A DNA stretch of 64,000 nt, taken from contig JAQJZZ010000002.1 of NCBI GenBank assembly GCA_030077755.1, positions 1,426,001 through 1,490,000 on the forward strand, in the 5' to 3' direction. The notes beneath the pieces are model-generated. The model saw only the letters and a program-made list of their open reading frames with translations. It was not told the origin of the DNA and made no database searches. Positions within the stretch are counted from its first letter, which is position 1; every line of letters begins with the position of its first letter. The position numbers were made by a program, and so were the translations under genes. Origin of the DNA: Filosporella fistucella. Its lineage: Eukaryota; Ascomycota; Leotiomycetes; Helotiales. Positions 12,411 to 25,100 of this stretch are shown here, in pieces.

Positions 12411-13655
12411 ATGGCCCCAGAAATAACAGAATCCTCCCTCCCCTTCTCTCACCCCTCTCTCCCCTCCCCCTCCTCAACCTACTACAAAATAATCGGTTCT
12501 CTCTCCTCTCCCCTCACCCCCCTCATAATCCTCCACGGTGGTCCCGGTCTCTCCCACGATTATCTACTTTCTCTCATAGCATTGAACGAGAGATACGGTA
12601 TCCCGCTCGTGTTTTATGATCAGGTTGGGACGGGGAGGAGTACGCATTTTCGGGAGACGAGGGGGGATGAGGGGGTTTGGAAGGAAGAGCTTTTTTGGAG
12701 GGAGTTGGAGGGTCTTGTTAAGGGATTGGGATTGGGTGGGGAGGGGAGAGAGTGGGATTTATTGGGGCATAGTTGGGGGGGTATGGTGGGGAGTACGTAT
12801 GCTGGGTGGGAGGGACGAGGGAAGGGGTTGAGGAGGTTGGTTTTAGCTGTGAGTTTGTCTTTTTCTCTTGTTTTGATACAACAGGATCTATGGTATCTTT
12901 ATTTTAAAAGAGGCTATGAGTTTGAATTCCATCCAAACTCTAGTATTCAAAATATTTCTTCTAAGGAAGAAAACAAGCAAAGGAATAGCTAACTAAAACA
13001 CCACAGAACGCCCCAGCATCCATCAAATCCTGGAACGCAGCCTATATCTCCTATCTCTCTTCTATGGATGAACCCGCCAGATCCATTCTACAGAAAGGAG
13101 AAGAGAGTGGCGAAAGAGAAACAGAAGAGTATCAGGGAGCCCTGATGCAGTTTTTGGGGAAACATGCTTGTAGTGTTGAGTTTCCGCCGGAATTGATGGA
13201 GAGTTTTGGGTGGTTGAAAAAAGATGATACTGTTTCTTGGACAATGTATGTTCTTCATTTTCTTTACTTCTTTTCACGACTATGTTCAAATTTACTTCCA
13301 TTTTGCGTTCCCTTCCTTTCTATAATTGTCAAATCCTCTCCGTCCCCTCTCAAGCAAGAATAGTATATACCATATACATACTAAAAACCCCAGGATGGGC
13401 CCCTCAGAATTCGAAACCGTTGGCTCCCTCACAGATTGGGATGCTACAGAAGCAGCAAAGAGAATCAGTGTTCCTACACTGTTGATTAATGGCGTTAGCG
13501 AGGGAGCTAGTGATGAGGCTATTAGACCTTTTAAGGAAGGTATTAAAAGTGTTAAACATGTGAGGTTTGAGAAGAGTACCCATTTGCCGTTTGTGGAAGA
13601 AAAGGAGAAGTTTGTTAGTGTTGTAGGCGAATGGCTGGTTGCTGGGGAGGTGTAA
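12411..13655 (+). CDS. Proline iminopeptidase-like alpha/beta hydrolase (S33)
   Basis: Three exons (12411-12848, 13007-13245, 13394-13655) give 312 residues, the usual length for the family. S33 iminopeptidases remove N-terminal proline from peptides in the cytosol. The oxyanion motif HGGPG is at residues 42-46, the nucleophile elbow GHSWGG has Ser121, and the catalytic His is in the STHLPF motif near the C-terminus. The intron joins read RRLVLA|NAPASIKSW and SWTM|MGPSEF, both matching family sequence. One oddity: family members read NG-x-(Y/F)-D-E-A for the catalytic acid, whereas here the sequence is NGVSEGASDEA. The Asp position is therefore Glu, or the acid has moved four residues downstream. 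Substrate specificity is therefore uncertain. There is no signal peptide. Confidence 0.85.
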
Positions 13656-13937
13656 GGGGTATGAAAGGGAAGTGCTGGAATGGTAGGATTAAATGAAACT
13701 TATTTTTCATAATAAAGTGTGAAAAGAGAATTCTGAGAATATTGTCAAGACACAAGAAATTGTGAGAGGGTGATGAATGTGTGAAAGTGAGGGGTACTTT
13801 TTGACCCCGCCCCTTTATCTCTTCTTGAGATTGCAGGAGTGACATACATACAGATCTCCAGAAACTGATATAGATTTTTATATTAAAACATATACCTTAA
13901 GTAGTAGTAAAATCATGAAATCTTTATATTTCTAGCT

Positions 13938-15839
13938 CTAATATCCAAAATCCTCATACACAACTCTCTTCCCCTCAAGCCATTTCAACACTTGCGTTTT
14001 TAACCCTACGCCTACGCACATATACCACTTCTCTACTCCTCCTTCCTTCTCAGTTACCTCCAAATCCGCCTTTTCGATTCTTCTCTGTTCTACTATAACA
14101 CCTGATTTCTTCATGTCTTCCAACATTTCCTTCTGTTTGTCCGTCTTGAGCGTCCCAGTAACAAATAATCTCATTCTTCCAGCCAACCCCGGATATCTTG
14201 TCAGGGTATCAACAACTAATCCCAAGTCCCCCGTGTTAATAGACCAGAATAGTCTTAATTTATCCATATCCATCTCATCCATATGTGCCAGTAACGGTGT
14301 AATTCCAATTCCACCCGCGATGAACGGGAATATCCCCTTATCCTTTTCATCCAAGCCAAAATTCCCTCCAAATCCCTTAAACAAGACCTTGAACCCCTTT
14401 CTCTGCCTCGAAAGAAAATTAGTTACTTTTCCTACATTCCGAGCCGTGATTTCGAATTCTGTGTTGGGAGATGTAGGTGAACCTCCTCGAGGATTTGAAG
14501 GAGGACTGGAAATGGTGAATGTACGAATGAAATCATCATTCAAACTCCCTGGATCGCTTTCTCGCATATGACTCCATGCTCTCTTCATATGTTCTTCGAA
14601 TCCTAACGTCACATATTGTCCCGCCTTCCATATCTTTTCCTCCGTTGAATCATCCACTTTAAATCTATATCTAGAGATCGTAGTTGTAAGCTTCGTCGCC
14701 TGCAGAAGGGTAAGATATGTCCCTTTTCTTAGAGGAGAAGTAATAGCATCAGGTTTCTCGAATGTGGTGTAACGCAAAGGAGGATTATAAGGTGATGCCT
14801 CCCCCTTTATCCCCCGGAAATTAAGTCCCTTTTCCACGAAACGCGCAGAAGAGATAGTTATCTTGACTGCTAGATCTGAATGTAGCAATACAGCAGAAGC
14901 TTTCTCTCCAATCAGGATTTCAGTCGTACCGGTTAGATACAACACATCTCCATTCTCGAAATCAGGCACCACGATTCCGATACGTGGATTTGAGACCAGG
15001 TTTCCGAGTGATTCGTAGAGTCTGTTGCCGGAGTATTCGGGGTATATGATTTGTGCACCGGAAGGAGAATTAGAGAGTAGACGAATGAATCCTGATGGAC
15101 CGCCGCGGTGGTTGGTGTCCATGTCTGGATTGCGACCAAGTGAGAAGGAGGACATGAAGAATATATCTGCTTTTTGGAGGAGGGATACTGCTTGTGGTGG
15201 GAGCTTAGGGGAGTTGGAGATTAGAGTTGGTGATGGTGTGGAAGGGATGATGTGTTTTTTGTTGAGGTATTTGGGACAGTTTCCTGGGGATTGTTAGTGC
15301 TAGTTTTGGGAGAATGGAGGGCTAATAGACATACCTAGACTTTTGTTGATATTCATAGCAAGTTGCATTTCTTTTGTAGAAGTAGAATCTCCGCTCTTCT
15401 TTATACTTTTCCCTCCATTTAAGATCCCAGCTAACATCTTCCCATGTAACTTCACCCTTTCCCGTGTCTCGAGATCAATAGCCAAACCACCCATAATCTT
15501 CTCATTCTCATCAGCTGTAACAATTTCCTCATCGTTTTTACCACCTAATAGAGCTTCAACAACAGGATCAAATCGATTATCCACAATAGCATCAATTCCA
15601 AGAACAGACTCAGCAACCGGTCTCGCAAACCCCGGAATTCCACCATAAACCGATGTCCAAGGTCTCCCATCCGCATCAACTGTTCCGAGTGCTATAAGAG
15701 GAGATTCAGAAACCATGTATCCTGCACCAGGTGTCAGAAAGGGTGAATTTGGATTTCCTTGTCCTTTTACATGCATGAGTTTGTGCATCTGTTTTTCTCC
15801 CGAATGCCAGGGGACTTCGAAATGTCTGTGTGGTGGCAT
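13938..15839 (-). CDS. PNPOx-like / ferredoxin reductase-type flavoprotein
   Basis: Two exons (15839-15335, 15283-13938), split by a 51-nt intron, give 616 residues. The N-terminal half is a pyridoxamine-phosphate-oxidase-like split barrel (GYMVSESPLIALGTVDADGRPW, then the junction SLG|NCPKYLNKK). The C-terminal half is a ferredoxin-NADP reductase module, with a flavin-binding RTFTISSPP, the NAD pyrophosphate loop AGGIGITPLL and a terminal aromatic (EDFGY). Bacterial relatives often add a 2Fe-2S ferredoxin domain; none is present here. The open frame extends to an ATG at 15956. However, a TATA-like element sits only about 20-30 nt upstream of that codon, so I prefer the ATG at 15839 (MPPHRHFEVPWHSGE). 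The likely role is an NAD(P)H-dependent flavin oxidoreductase; the electron acceptor is unknown. Confidence 0.85.
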
Positions 15840-15976
15840 CGCGAATATTTGGGCTGGTGATGCGAGATTGGATTGTTGGTTGGTGATATGTTGGGTATGA
15901 TTTAGAATAACTGGGAGGAGATGAAATGTAGAATTGAAAAGGGATGGGGAATGCATATTTGATGAAGAGATGCTTC

Positions 15977-15986
15977 TTTATAAATA
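15977..15986 (-). promoter_or_regulatory. TATA-like element of the flavoprotein gene
   Basis: Reads TATTTATAAA on the minus strand, about 140 nt upstream of the preferred start codon at 15839. It is only about 20 nt upstream of the alternative ATG at 15956, which argues against that start. Confidence 0.45.
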
Positions 15987-18426
15987 GTGGGTTGAGAATA
16001 GGCCAGCACGTTGCTGGATGAGAAATGGCTTTCTAGCCTCATCTTTCAAATTCTAGCATCCCCCGGGAATAATTCAATTGACTCTCCATTGTTGAGTGAT
16101 ATGTAAGAGAGGCTCGATAATGTGCTGTAAAGCTACATGAATTGAGGAGGGTATCGTCATTGATGCTGATTTCTTGGTGTTTTCGGGGTTTGAAGCCAAG
16201 CCATCGGTTGAATGCCTGTAGAGTGGCTGAAGTATTTGAAATCCGGGGTCTGAACAAGAAAGACGCTCTTCTCCACGAACGCCATCTTGAAATCAGATGA
16301 ATATCAAATCTTGCTCTTTTGAGGATCTTTTCGCTTCTATGTTTACGTACTATCTTATCAATAAATCAATCCAAATAGATATCACGAGAAATAAAATGTA
16401 GCTAGAACCCCATTCGCTTCGCATCCATGTATTTTCAGCAGACATCCACCATCTCCACCAAAATTACATGCACACCTGAGACAAAAATTCGAAAATAAAA
16501 ACATACAACAGCAGGTATTCGCTGATGGTCACCCACTCAACTACTAATCTGCCGATCTACAGTTTAAATATGGGAGAGCGGACGGGATCCCTTGTTCTCT
16601 ATAGTCTATGGTCGTATGTGACAGAACTGATCGTACCTGCGATTATATACAAAGATTTTGGGAAAAGAAGGAGCATTTCGAGGTGGGAATAAAGTCGCAG
16701 AGGTTGAAGCCGTAACTGAAATACTAGAAGATGAATTGCAAGTTATGAAGTGATTCTCTGTATTCATATGGCATTTAATTAGTGAGTATAAACCTGAGCA
16801 TATCTATATCGGTACGCCAGATTTTTAGTGGGCACTTCAAGCTTTTTTATTCCCTTCAGGCTTTGCAACAGCTAAGATTTGCAAAATGCAGGCGCAACTG
16901 AAGAACTTTTGTGCAGCACGCGAACTGGTTCTTATAAGAACATAATTTTGAAATCACAATCATTGAATTGTCTCATTCCAACGCAATAGGCAATTCCCCG
17001 CAAAATAATAAAACGCTTTGGGGAGCCTGTCACAGGGAAGTACCAGACCACCTTCCTCTACTGAACCAAGTGACGAGAACGCCTCTATCGGGGAGAATTG
17101 AGAATCTAGAATTGGTTTTACATTTCAGTCGCAAGCCGAGTATAGCACAGAGCAGAATCACATCAATTCTCAAAGCATTGCTGATTGAGCAACAATGTCG
17201 AAGGATACAATGAATTAGTGTAACGATTACATGCATCAGACCTACATTCATACTCTGAAAGTCCCGAGTAAGCAAAACCTTTTGCCACCGACCAACGGCA
17301 ACTACAGAAGTAACGTTTCAATATTAGCTAGCAATCGTGCATTATATATGCACAAGTCAAGGAGCATCGTGCGATGCACTAATCTAACCACAAGCCCGTT
17401 CTTGAGTCTGCTCGGCCTTGACATTTTCTAAGGTACCCCGCACATTGTGCATCTCAAAGCTGAAGCCTGCTTTTATCCCTGGAGAAAGGTCAGAATTCCA
17501 TTATCATCCCACAACTCCAACATACACAAAGCTGGCGACCGAGTCAGTCTCACTTCATCAACCCGATGAATCTTGATATATACAGCCTCAAAGATCACGC
17601 AAACCCATGCCAAGTTATTTCCAAACATCAACTGGCTTCCTTTGCCAGCTGGTCCAAATTCAAAGCATCAAATGAGGGGCAATACACTGTCCGGCATGTC
17701 CGAATGAACTCTCAACTTGTGTAGATATATATGTTCGTTTACTTTTCTCCCGAGCCGAATGCATCATGGACATTTTCCCCTCCAGATTATTAGCAAACCT
17801 TGAAGCTTAAACAGTCACGATGGCTATTCAATGCTACTACCCCTGGACTGAGCAGGCAAGCCCTCAAGCCTCTTCCGCATGGCGCTGTGGGGAAGCCTGA
17901 AGCCGCTATTCCATCCTTCAAGAGGCTTAGCTTTCAGCACACTTCAGGCTTATGCTGTCTAAGCTTTCACCACCATCTTAAAATATTAACCTCAACCAAG
18001 AAATGATCGTCTCAGAACCTCGTTCCCTGTACTTTCACTTCAACAATCTCACCAAATAACTCGCCGAGCTGCCGAAATTTCTGACTATCCCATGAAGAAA
18101 GGATGCACAAAAGCTCGTCTCCGCAAGTGTGTGGTGAAGGATTAGGATCAACCCCTGGATCTTACAAGCAAGATCACTTCACTCTGACGTACATCATCTG
18201 CTTGAAATCATCACGTACACAAGTCGCGCTGTAATCTGACAGCATGCCGATGGACGCGTTCATAAGATGCTCTGCCGCAGTGGCTTCTTGGATTCTCTCT
18301 CCTTGTTCTACGTCTTTGAAGGATTTTCGTCTCTAACCTCGCGTTGGTATTATTTCCGTTTTGGCGGCTCTAGGCTTCACGAATAGTTGTGCTCTCAAGT
18401 GAGAGTCATATTTAAAGTCTGCAGAT
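15987..18426. other. Long divergent intergenic region
   Basis: About 2.4 kb between the flavoprotein gene (-) and glutaminase (+). The open frames here are short and lack recognisable domains, signal peptides or convincing splice-linked continuations. A TATTTAAA lies at about 18408, just before the glutaminase start. No tRNA-like structure or repeat was recognised. Confidence 0.5.
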
Positions 18427-20766
18427 ATGAAAGCAGCAAGTTCTGTCCTGGCGCTAGGTGCCTGTCTTTTCGGCATCGCCTCTACGCAACCCGGTTCCAC
18501 CTTCTCTCCAGCACGGCCACCAGCAATACCACTCGCAGTCAAATCCCCATATCTGAATACAATTCAGCAAGCAGGCAGAGATGGAGGAAATGGTGGATAC
18601 TTGGCAGGCCAATGGCCGACACACTGGGCGTGAGTTCTCACCTCTTCCTAGATATCTCAACTATACTGACTTGAATAGTGGTCAAATTAATGGCTGGACT
18701 GGTTTAATCAAAGTCGATGGTACTACATATACCTGGATGGGCGCTCCTCTAGGCCCTCCAACTGTCACTCAGACAGCTTTCTCATATACATCTACTAGAA
18801 GCACATTCACGATGGATGTTGGGGGGTATGTTAGCATGAATATTACATTCCTGACTCCAATCACCGCAGGTGATCAGAAGAGACAATCTTTGATTTTCTC
18901 CTATTTAGATGTGGAAGTCGAGTCATTAGATGGACACTCGCACCAAGTCCAACTATATACTGATATTTCTGCTGGTAAGTCATTTAGCTTAAGTATTGAA
19001 AAAACTGAAGAAGCTGACTGATATCAGAATGGGTATCTGGTGACCGGTCCGCGGTTGCTCAATGGGATTATGGCACCACCAGCGATGGAATAGCATATCA
19101 TAAGGTGTGGCGTCAAACCCAACTTGCGTTCAGCGAAACGTCAGATCAAGCAGACTGGGGATACTGGTACTGGGCGACAAAGAGCGCAGGAAGCTTGACA
19201 TATCAGTCTGGTGCCGATACTGACGTCCGAACTGCTTTTGAGAATAATGGGAAATTGGCAAACACCAAAGATTCAAACTATCGACCCATCAATCAGCAGT
19301 ATCCAGTTTTTGGCTTTGCAATTGATCTAGGGACAGTCGTCGAACCTGTAAATGCCTTATACACTATTGGGTTGACCCAAGAGCAAGCTATCCAATATGA
19401 TGGAGAGACGGGGATTGTACCACTGGCAAGCCTTTGGACAAGCTACTTCTCAAGTGAGACTGATGCTGTAAGTCATGAACCCCGCCAAAAGTTTACTTCG
19501 CTCATATTCAAAGCTTTCGTTCTTCTACAACGACTACTCCACCGCTTCCTCTACAGCCAGCACTCTCGACTCAAGAATCGCCTCGGATTCCATCGCCATC
19601 GCAGGTCAAGATTACACAACCATTACCTCCCTATCCGCACGTCAAGCTTTCGGAGCCACCCAACTAGTCGGCAATCTCACAAAACAATACCTTTTCCTCA
19701 AAGAAATCTCCTCAGACGGTAACGTTCAAACCGTCGACGTAATCTTCCCCTTCTACACCATCCTCCTCTATCTCGAGCCCAACCTCGTAAAACTAATGCT
19801 CGACCCCCTCTTCGAGAACCAAGAATCAGGACAATATCCAAACCAATACTCCATGCACGATCTCGGTTCCCACTACCCAAACGGCACCGGCCACCCAGAC
19901 GGAAACGATGAACAGCAGCCATTAGAAGAATGCGGAAACATGCTCATCATGACACTTGCCTACGCTCAACGAACGGGAGATACAGCATATCTAAGTCAGC
20001 ACTACAATAAGCTCAATCAATGGACCCAGTACCTCATCGCCGAAGCTTTAATACCAGCGAACCAGATCTCAACCGATGATTTCGCGGGCCCTTTGGCGAA
20101 TCAGACAAATCTAGCTCTAAAGGGCATGATAGGTATAGAAGCCATGTCCCAGATAGCGAATCTCACAGGCCATACCACCGATGGAGTAAACTACACAAAC
20201 ATCGCACATTCATACATTACCCAATGGCAAACGCTCGGTATAGCGCACGATGCCAATCCTCCACATACAACACTAGCATACGGACAGAATAACACTCATG
20301 GATTACTATATAATCTCTATAGCGATCGCTTGCTAGGTTTAAATCTAGTACCAGAGAGTGTGTATAAAATGCAATCGGATTTCTATCCTACGGTAGCGGA
20401 TACGTATGGTGTGCCACTAGATACAAGACATAATTATACAAAGAGCGATTGGGAGATGTGGACAGCTGCTATTGCAGAGCCGGAGACGAGGGGGCTGTTT
20501 GTGAGTAGGGTCGCGAAGTATATTGCCGAGACGCCGATTAATGAGGCATTATCGGATTGGTATGATGCGCAGACTGGGGAGTGAGTTTTTTGTTTCCTTA
20601 TTCAAATCCTTTCTTTCAAGTTCTTTTGTTTCTGGTGTTGTTTTGGGTAGTTGATGAGTACTTACTAACAAACTACAGCTGGCCAATCGATGGTGGACAC
20701 TTCCAATCTCGACCGGTTGTTGGGGGACATTTTGCTTTGCTTGCTTTGGATTCTGGGCCGAAATAG
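18427..20766 (+). CDS. gtaA: Secreted glutaminase A family protein
   Basis: Five exons (18427-18629, 18679-18974, 19028-19467, 19514-20580, 20679-20766) give 697 residues. Family members hydrolyse extracellular L-glutamine to glutamate and ammonia. A signal peptide (MKAASSVLALGACLFGIAST) precedes a mature protein with the GtaA architecture. The N-terminal domain has GQINGWTG, GAPLGPPTVTQT and DWGYWYWA. The second half has LSFFYNDYSTASS, QTVDVIFPFYTILLY, LMLDPLFENQESGQYP, MHDLGSHYPNGTGH, and the closing RPVVGGHFALLAL. The length matches the family. All four introns have GT/AG ends, and each join restores conserved sequence. Several N-x-S/T glycosylation sites are visible. Assignment to the GtaA family is firm; activity is inferred from family. 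Confidence 0.93.
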
Positions 20767-21450
20767 GGCATTATCGGTGTTGAAAGGTTGTTGTGTATAT
20801 ATTTGGTCTAATCTGCGTTTTGATTTCGTAATGATATACTTGAGATAAAATTCTCTGTTCTTCATAGAGTGCCCGGCCAAATATACGTCAAGTGTTCCTT
20901 TGACGTCACTGTCACCAAAACTGCGCTCCAAAAACTTGAGGAGTGTATATCGGGAGCTTTGCCTGACCTGTGTGAGCGGGAGTGGATAGTGCAGTCTGTG
21001 GTATCGCGATACAAAAGTACTTGAGAGGTCGACATGACACCCTTTCGCACGCATCATAACATTCACAACCCGAAACCTCAAAGGTGCATCGATAATTCCT
21101 CTTGCATTACAAGTATCCTAATGAATGTATTATATATATATTCTCACTTCCCAAATGCCAACCCTCAACATGACCTATTCATCTCTCCAAAGAAACACTC
21201 CACCGATGTCAATATGCCAATGCCAGTCTCCTATCCCACGTGTCTTCCTATATCTGAATCTTCCCCCAATCGGAGGCTTTCCGCACCCAAATGCGTATAT
21301 CTTACTTGTAGACCGTGGATGTTAGCGTTACAACAGTCGGTCCCTTCGTTTCGCATCTTGAAGAAGACCCTGCTCGTCGAATTAGCATCAATTCTTATCT
21401 CGCCTTTTTTTATTCCTCTGCCCCTTCTATTATTCCATTTCTCTTCAGGC
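20767..21450. other. Convergent intergenic region
   Basis: The 3' flanks of the glutaminase and the small secreted protein gene. Frames such as 21034-21618 (+) have no recognisable features and are treated as chance. Confidence 0.5.
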
Positions 21451-22107
21451 CTACTCAATTCCCTCATGCCCTCCCTCCACAAAATATCGTCTCCCTCTTA
21501 TCCGATTATCGAATCCAAGCCCACAAAAGAAAACACACTTACACATAATCGATTTACAAGTCAATCCGGCAGCACAGCTCCTACACCCGTTGGGTGCCGG
21601 ATTCCACAGCCCACATGAGCCTCCTAGACCTAAGGGGCAGGCTGGTGCAGCGGTCACAGAAGGTTCGCCCACGGTAACGGTGACAGTCTTAGTGCTTGTG
21701 GAAGATGTAGGGGTTGGTTTCGAGGTAACGGTCACGACAACTGTGGATGTTGCTGTTGTGACTGGGGCGACGGTTACAGTGATGCTTGGTGTGTGTTAGA
21801 TATGTAGATTTTTCGCGTAGAAAGCTGAAAGGAGGAATTGGTGGCAGAGAGACGCGGAATGAGGACTCAGGAGGAGGGTTGGCATGCTTACACAGTGACA
21901 GTATCTATTTACTGGTTAGCCGGGCACCTGCAAGGTCAGATTTGGTTTCAACGTACTTGTGACAGTAACAACAACTTGCTGCAAAACAAACAATATGTCA
22001 GCATATTGATGCCCTGATCAACAGAGCTTCGAAAGTACTGTACTTACACTAGCAACTGAGCTTGCAAGCGCGAGTAACGACGCAACGATTAGCTTCGAGA
22101 ATTGCAT
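21451..22107 (-). CDS. Small secreted Cys-rich protein with micro-exons
   Basis: I do not recognise the family. Proposed exons are 22107-22048, 21978-21957 (22 nt), 21904-21892 (13 nt) and from 21784 onward. Exon 1 encodes a clean signal peptide (MQFSKLIVASLLALASSVAS). The following exons join in frame to a Val/Thr repeat (QVVVTVT, NTVTV, ITVTVAPV, VVVTVTSK). A Ser/Thr linker and a Cys-rich C-terminus follow, with PACPLGLGGSC and CRSCAAGLTC. Read straight through, the last exon stops at 21451. A GTAAGT shortly after the motif CKSIMC suggests a further 3' intron, so the true C-terminus is unsure. A TATATA lies 77 nt upstream. The likely location is extracellular or cell wall; function is unknown. 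Confidence 0.65.
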
Positions 22108-22183
22108 TTTGACTTTGATACTTCCAGGTGACTCTCAAACTTTGATATCAGAAGATAAGATGAAGTCAAAAAAACCCCAAGAG

Positions 22184-22189
22184 TATATA
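22184..22189 (-). promoter_or_regulatory. TATA box of the small secreted protein gene
   Basis: TATATA on the minus strand, 77 nt upstream of the ATG at 22107, followed by pyrimidine-rich leader sequence. Confidence 0.45.
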
Positions 22190-25100
22190 GCAGACCCTCG
22201 GTAATACATATACCAAACCCTCAACGCGCCCCACAACGCCACTTCGGATTATGTCCTCCGGTGACAAGTACAGCTCGTGAACAATCCTGGAGATATAGTA
22301 TGTGTAACTATAACAATAATAGAAACATACTCTCTTTTGATTGCCAAACCAGGGGTTTGGGAGAATGGGAGTTCGGTTCTTCGGGTAATGTGTAAAGATA
22401 TGTCTGAAGCGTTTTTAAATTTCTTACCCATATTATCGAGGACCCCAGAAACGTGAAACCTTGAGCCAATCAAAAGAAAGAGGCTTAGATGAGATATATA
22501 AACACGGGTTGGATAAGAGAATGGAAGTCGTGAAAGTTCTAAAAGTTTTATAATTGGCCACCCTCGAGCGGGAAGGATATGTCATTGATCAAAAGGAACT
22601 ACCCTTCCGTCCCATTTCGTATCAAAACAATCAAAGCAATGCCCACTTGACGCTTTACTCTCGGGCCTGAGCACCGACAATTAACAACGGATGATTCCCA
22701 GCAACGCAGAACTGGGACCGGAGTTCTCCAATTATGGTCCTCAAATTGGATTCGGGAACCCGGCCTAAAGGATCGTATGCACGAATTTGTAAGGCATCGG
22801 ACGACTGCGGGTTTAAATCATTGATAAAGAGGATTTGTGACCACAGCAAATGCTGGATTCAAGATTGGGAGTGTGGGATCCGTCGTGCAAGCAGCGGGCG
22901 GAATGCAACTGTTCAGTAACAACGCATGACCATGTGCGGTATCCGGAGTAGTCAAGAAGTCGATCAAAATGAACATGACTCTCATTGAGCCTGATGAGAT
23001 TGACGTGTGAAATTTTGCCACGACAGTACGGCCGTATGAGAAGGACATGAATAGTTTCCGTTTGTCCCTGTTTCTGCTGATAGGACATGTGCGTGAAGAT
23101 GTGATGAGCTCAAGAGGATGATAATGGATACAAGATTTCTGAGCAGGATATAGTTTGGTGCAAAAGCGTTGTGTATCAACAAAGGTCCTCGATGCTGTTG
23201 CAAGTAACTTGGGCAACATTTTCCATGTTTTCCCAACAAGGCGACCTGAAGTCCTGAAGCCAGGTTTTTCGGTCAAAGCCTGGAACAGAATAAAATGGCC
23301 ACGGAGCCCATGGGACGATAGAAAACATACCGGAGTGGAATATGGCGTCAATTTTTGCCTTTTTCGAAGCAACGAGTGTTGAATGGGTTTCTGCTCGATA
23401 TCATGACACCTACAAAACAGTCCAGCATATCTGCTGCCTCGTCTGTTCGGCCATGTGTGTTTGTTGAGCATGGTCGTGAGCTTGTTCCTAAGGTGAGCTG
23501 CTCGAAGGACTTTTGACAGTCGAAAAGGAGGGAGCATTCTGCTTAAATAAGACGTCCTTCTTTTCCTGATTCATCGAGAGCAACATCTCAGTGTTCGACT
23601 TTAATGTCTCCTCATTTTCTGCATTCAAGAGCCTACTGAGCTGGCGAATGTCTCATCCGACATCCTGGATAGGTTGCGCGTGCAAATCTGTTCTCGAAAG
23701 ATCGTTGTAGGGCCGAATTTTGAAGAGCATGACTTTTAGAACTTGTTGATCTCATTGACAGAAGATCGGTGAAATGATTTCAACAAAGGTTTGACGGATT
23801 CCAAACTGACTATGACCTTTCAAGGAAGTTTCCAACTGCTCTAAGGTATTCTGGAATTCTTATTTGAAAGACGCGAGGATGTGAAGAAATCAAAGATAAC
23901 CAAACAAAGGCATATAGTGAGGTATCCGCCACTTGCGAAAGACACCCAAGCTGGCGTCCTAAAACATCACTCCACAATTGAAATTCTGAATCTGTCTGCC
24001 GTAAATCACGACCAGGAGCTGAAGCAGGAGAATGGTAATTCATCCATGCAGCATCCAGTATGAGAATCGCATGAAAGTTGAGCCATCTATATCGAGATTA
24101 AACTTTGTTCCCTCGAACAACCACGGATGTGAGGTGTGAGATGCTTTCGCCGGGAGATGTGGCAGGAGATATTTATGCTGCCACGAAGAAGACGCCATAA
24201 AGCTTCCAAATGATGAAATATCTCGGCCTGAACGTGATGCGTACCAAGTCGAAATCATGAAATTCGTGGGACCACAATACGTCCAGACATAATTTGTTAC
24301 GTCTTTGGAGGAGCATGAATCTACACCATCAAGATGCTGAAGCCGCTGCATTTTTAGTGATCGAATCGGCTCTAATATCCAGTCGACACGGACTTCATAA
24401 ACCCACCTCACAATAACCAATGCCCATCCCTCAACATTTCCCAGCGTAAGGCGCTTACCGTCCAACCCAATATCCACCTCCAATTCTCTCCACCCCCTTA
24501 AATCCTCACTATCCGCACTTCCTAGCCTGCCTTACCTACCCAAGGAAAAAAAGCGAGAAAACAAGCATCTCACTCGTCGCAATCCTTGGAACCTTGGAAC
24601 CCTGTGTAACGCATCCCGCGCTCAGAGCGGTACAAGCGCTCCACGAGCTCAGCGCGGGAACCGTGATGATCGCGACGGCTTGATGATCTTGTATATTAGA
24701 GATGAGGAGCTGAAAGTTGAGAAGGGAAGAGAGAGGAAAGAAATGAGGGGGACGAAGGTGAGGGTAAAGGGAAGATACGAGAGAGAGGGAGAAGTATAAA
24801 TGAATGAAAGGAAGGAAAGGAGGAAAGAAACCCGAAGTCTGGGAAAGGTGACAGCGACGGCTCGGGACGAAGCGCAAAATTACAGGGGTACAAGTACCTC
24901 CATACATCTCAGTACTTCGTCGCCCTTCCAGAACAGACACCAACCAGATGTAACACACGAGCAAATAAAAATAAAGACTAAAGTCTAAAGTCTAAAATCT
25001 AGGTATAAGATCACCATATCCTCTCCATAATCTATATGTTCCCGCACCTATATTTCCACTCCCATCTCTAATGCGAAAGAAGATCGGTACCGTTATCGAC

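Noticed and set aside
24536..24964. 142-codon minus-strand frame rich in Phe/Ser/Pro/Leu
   Set aside because: It is a translation of a pyrimidine-rich low-complexity stretch and fits chance.
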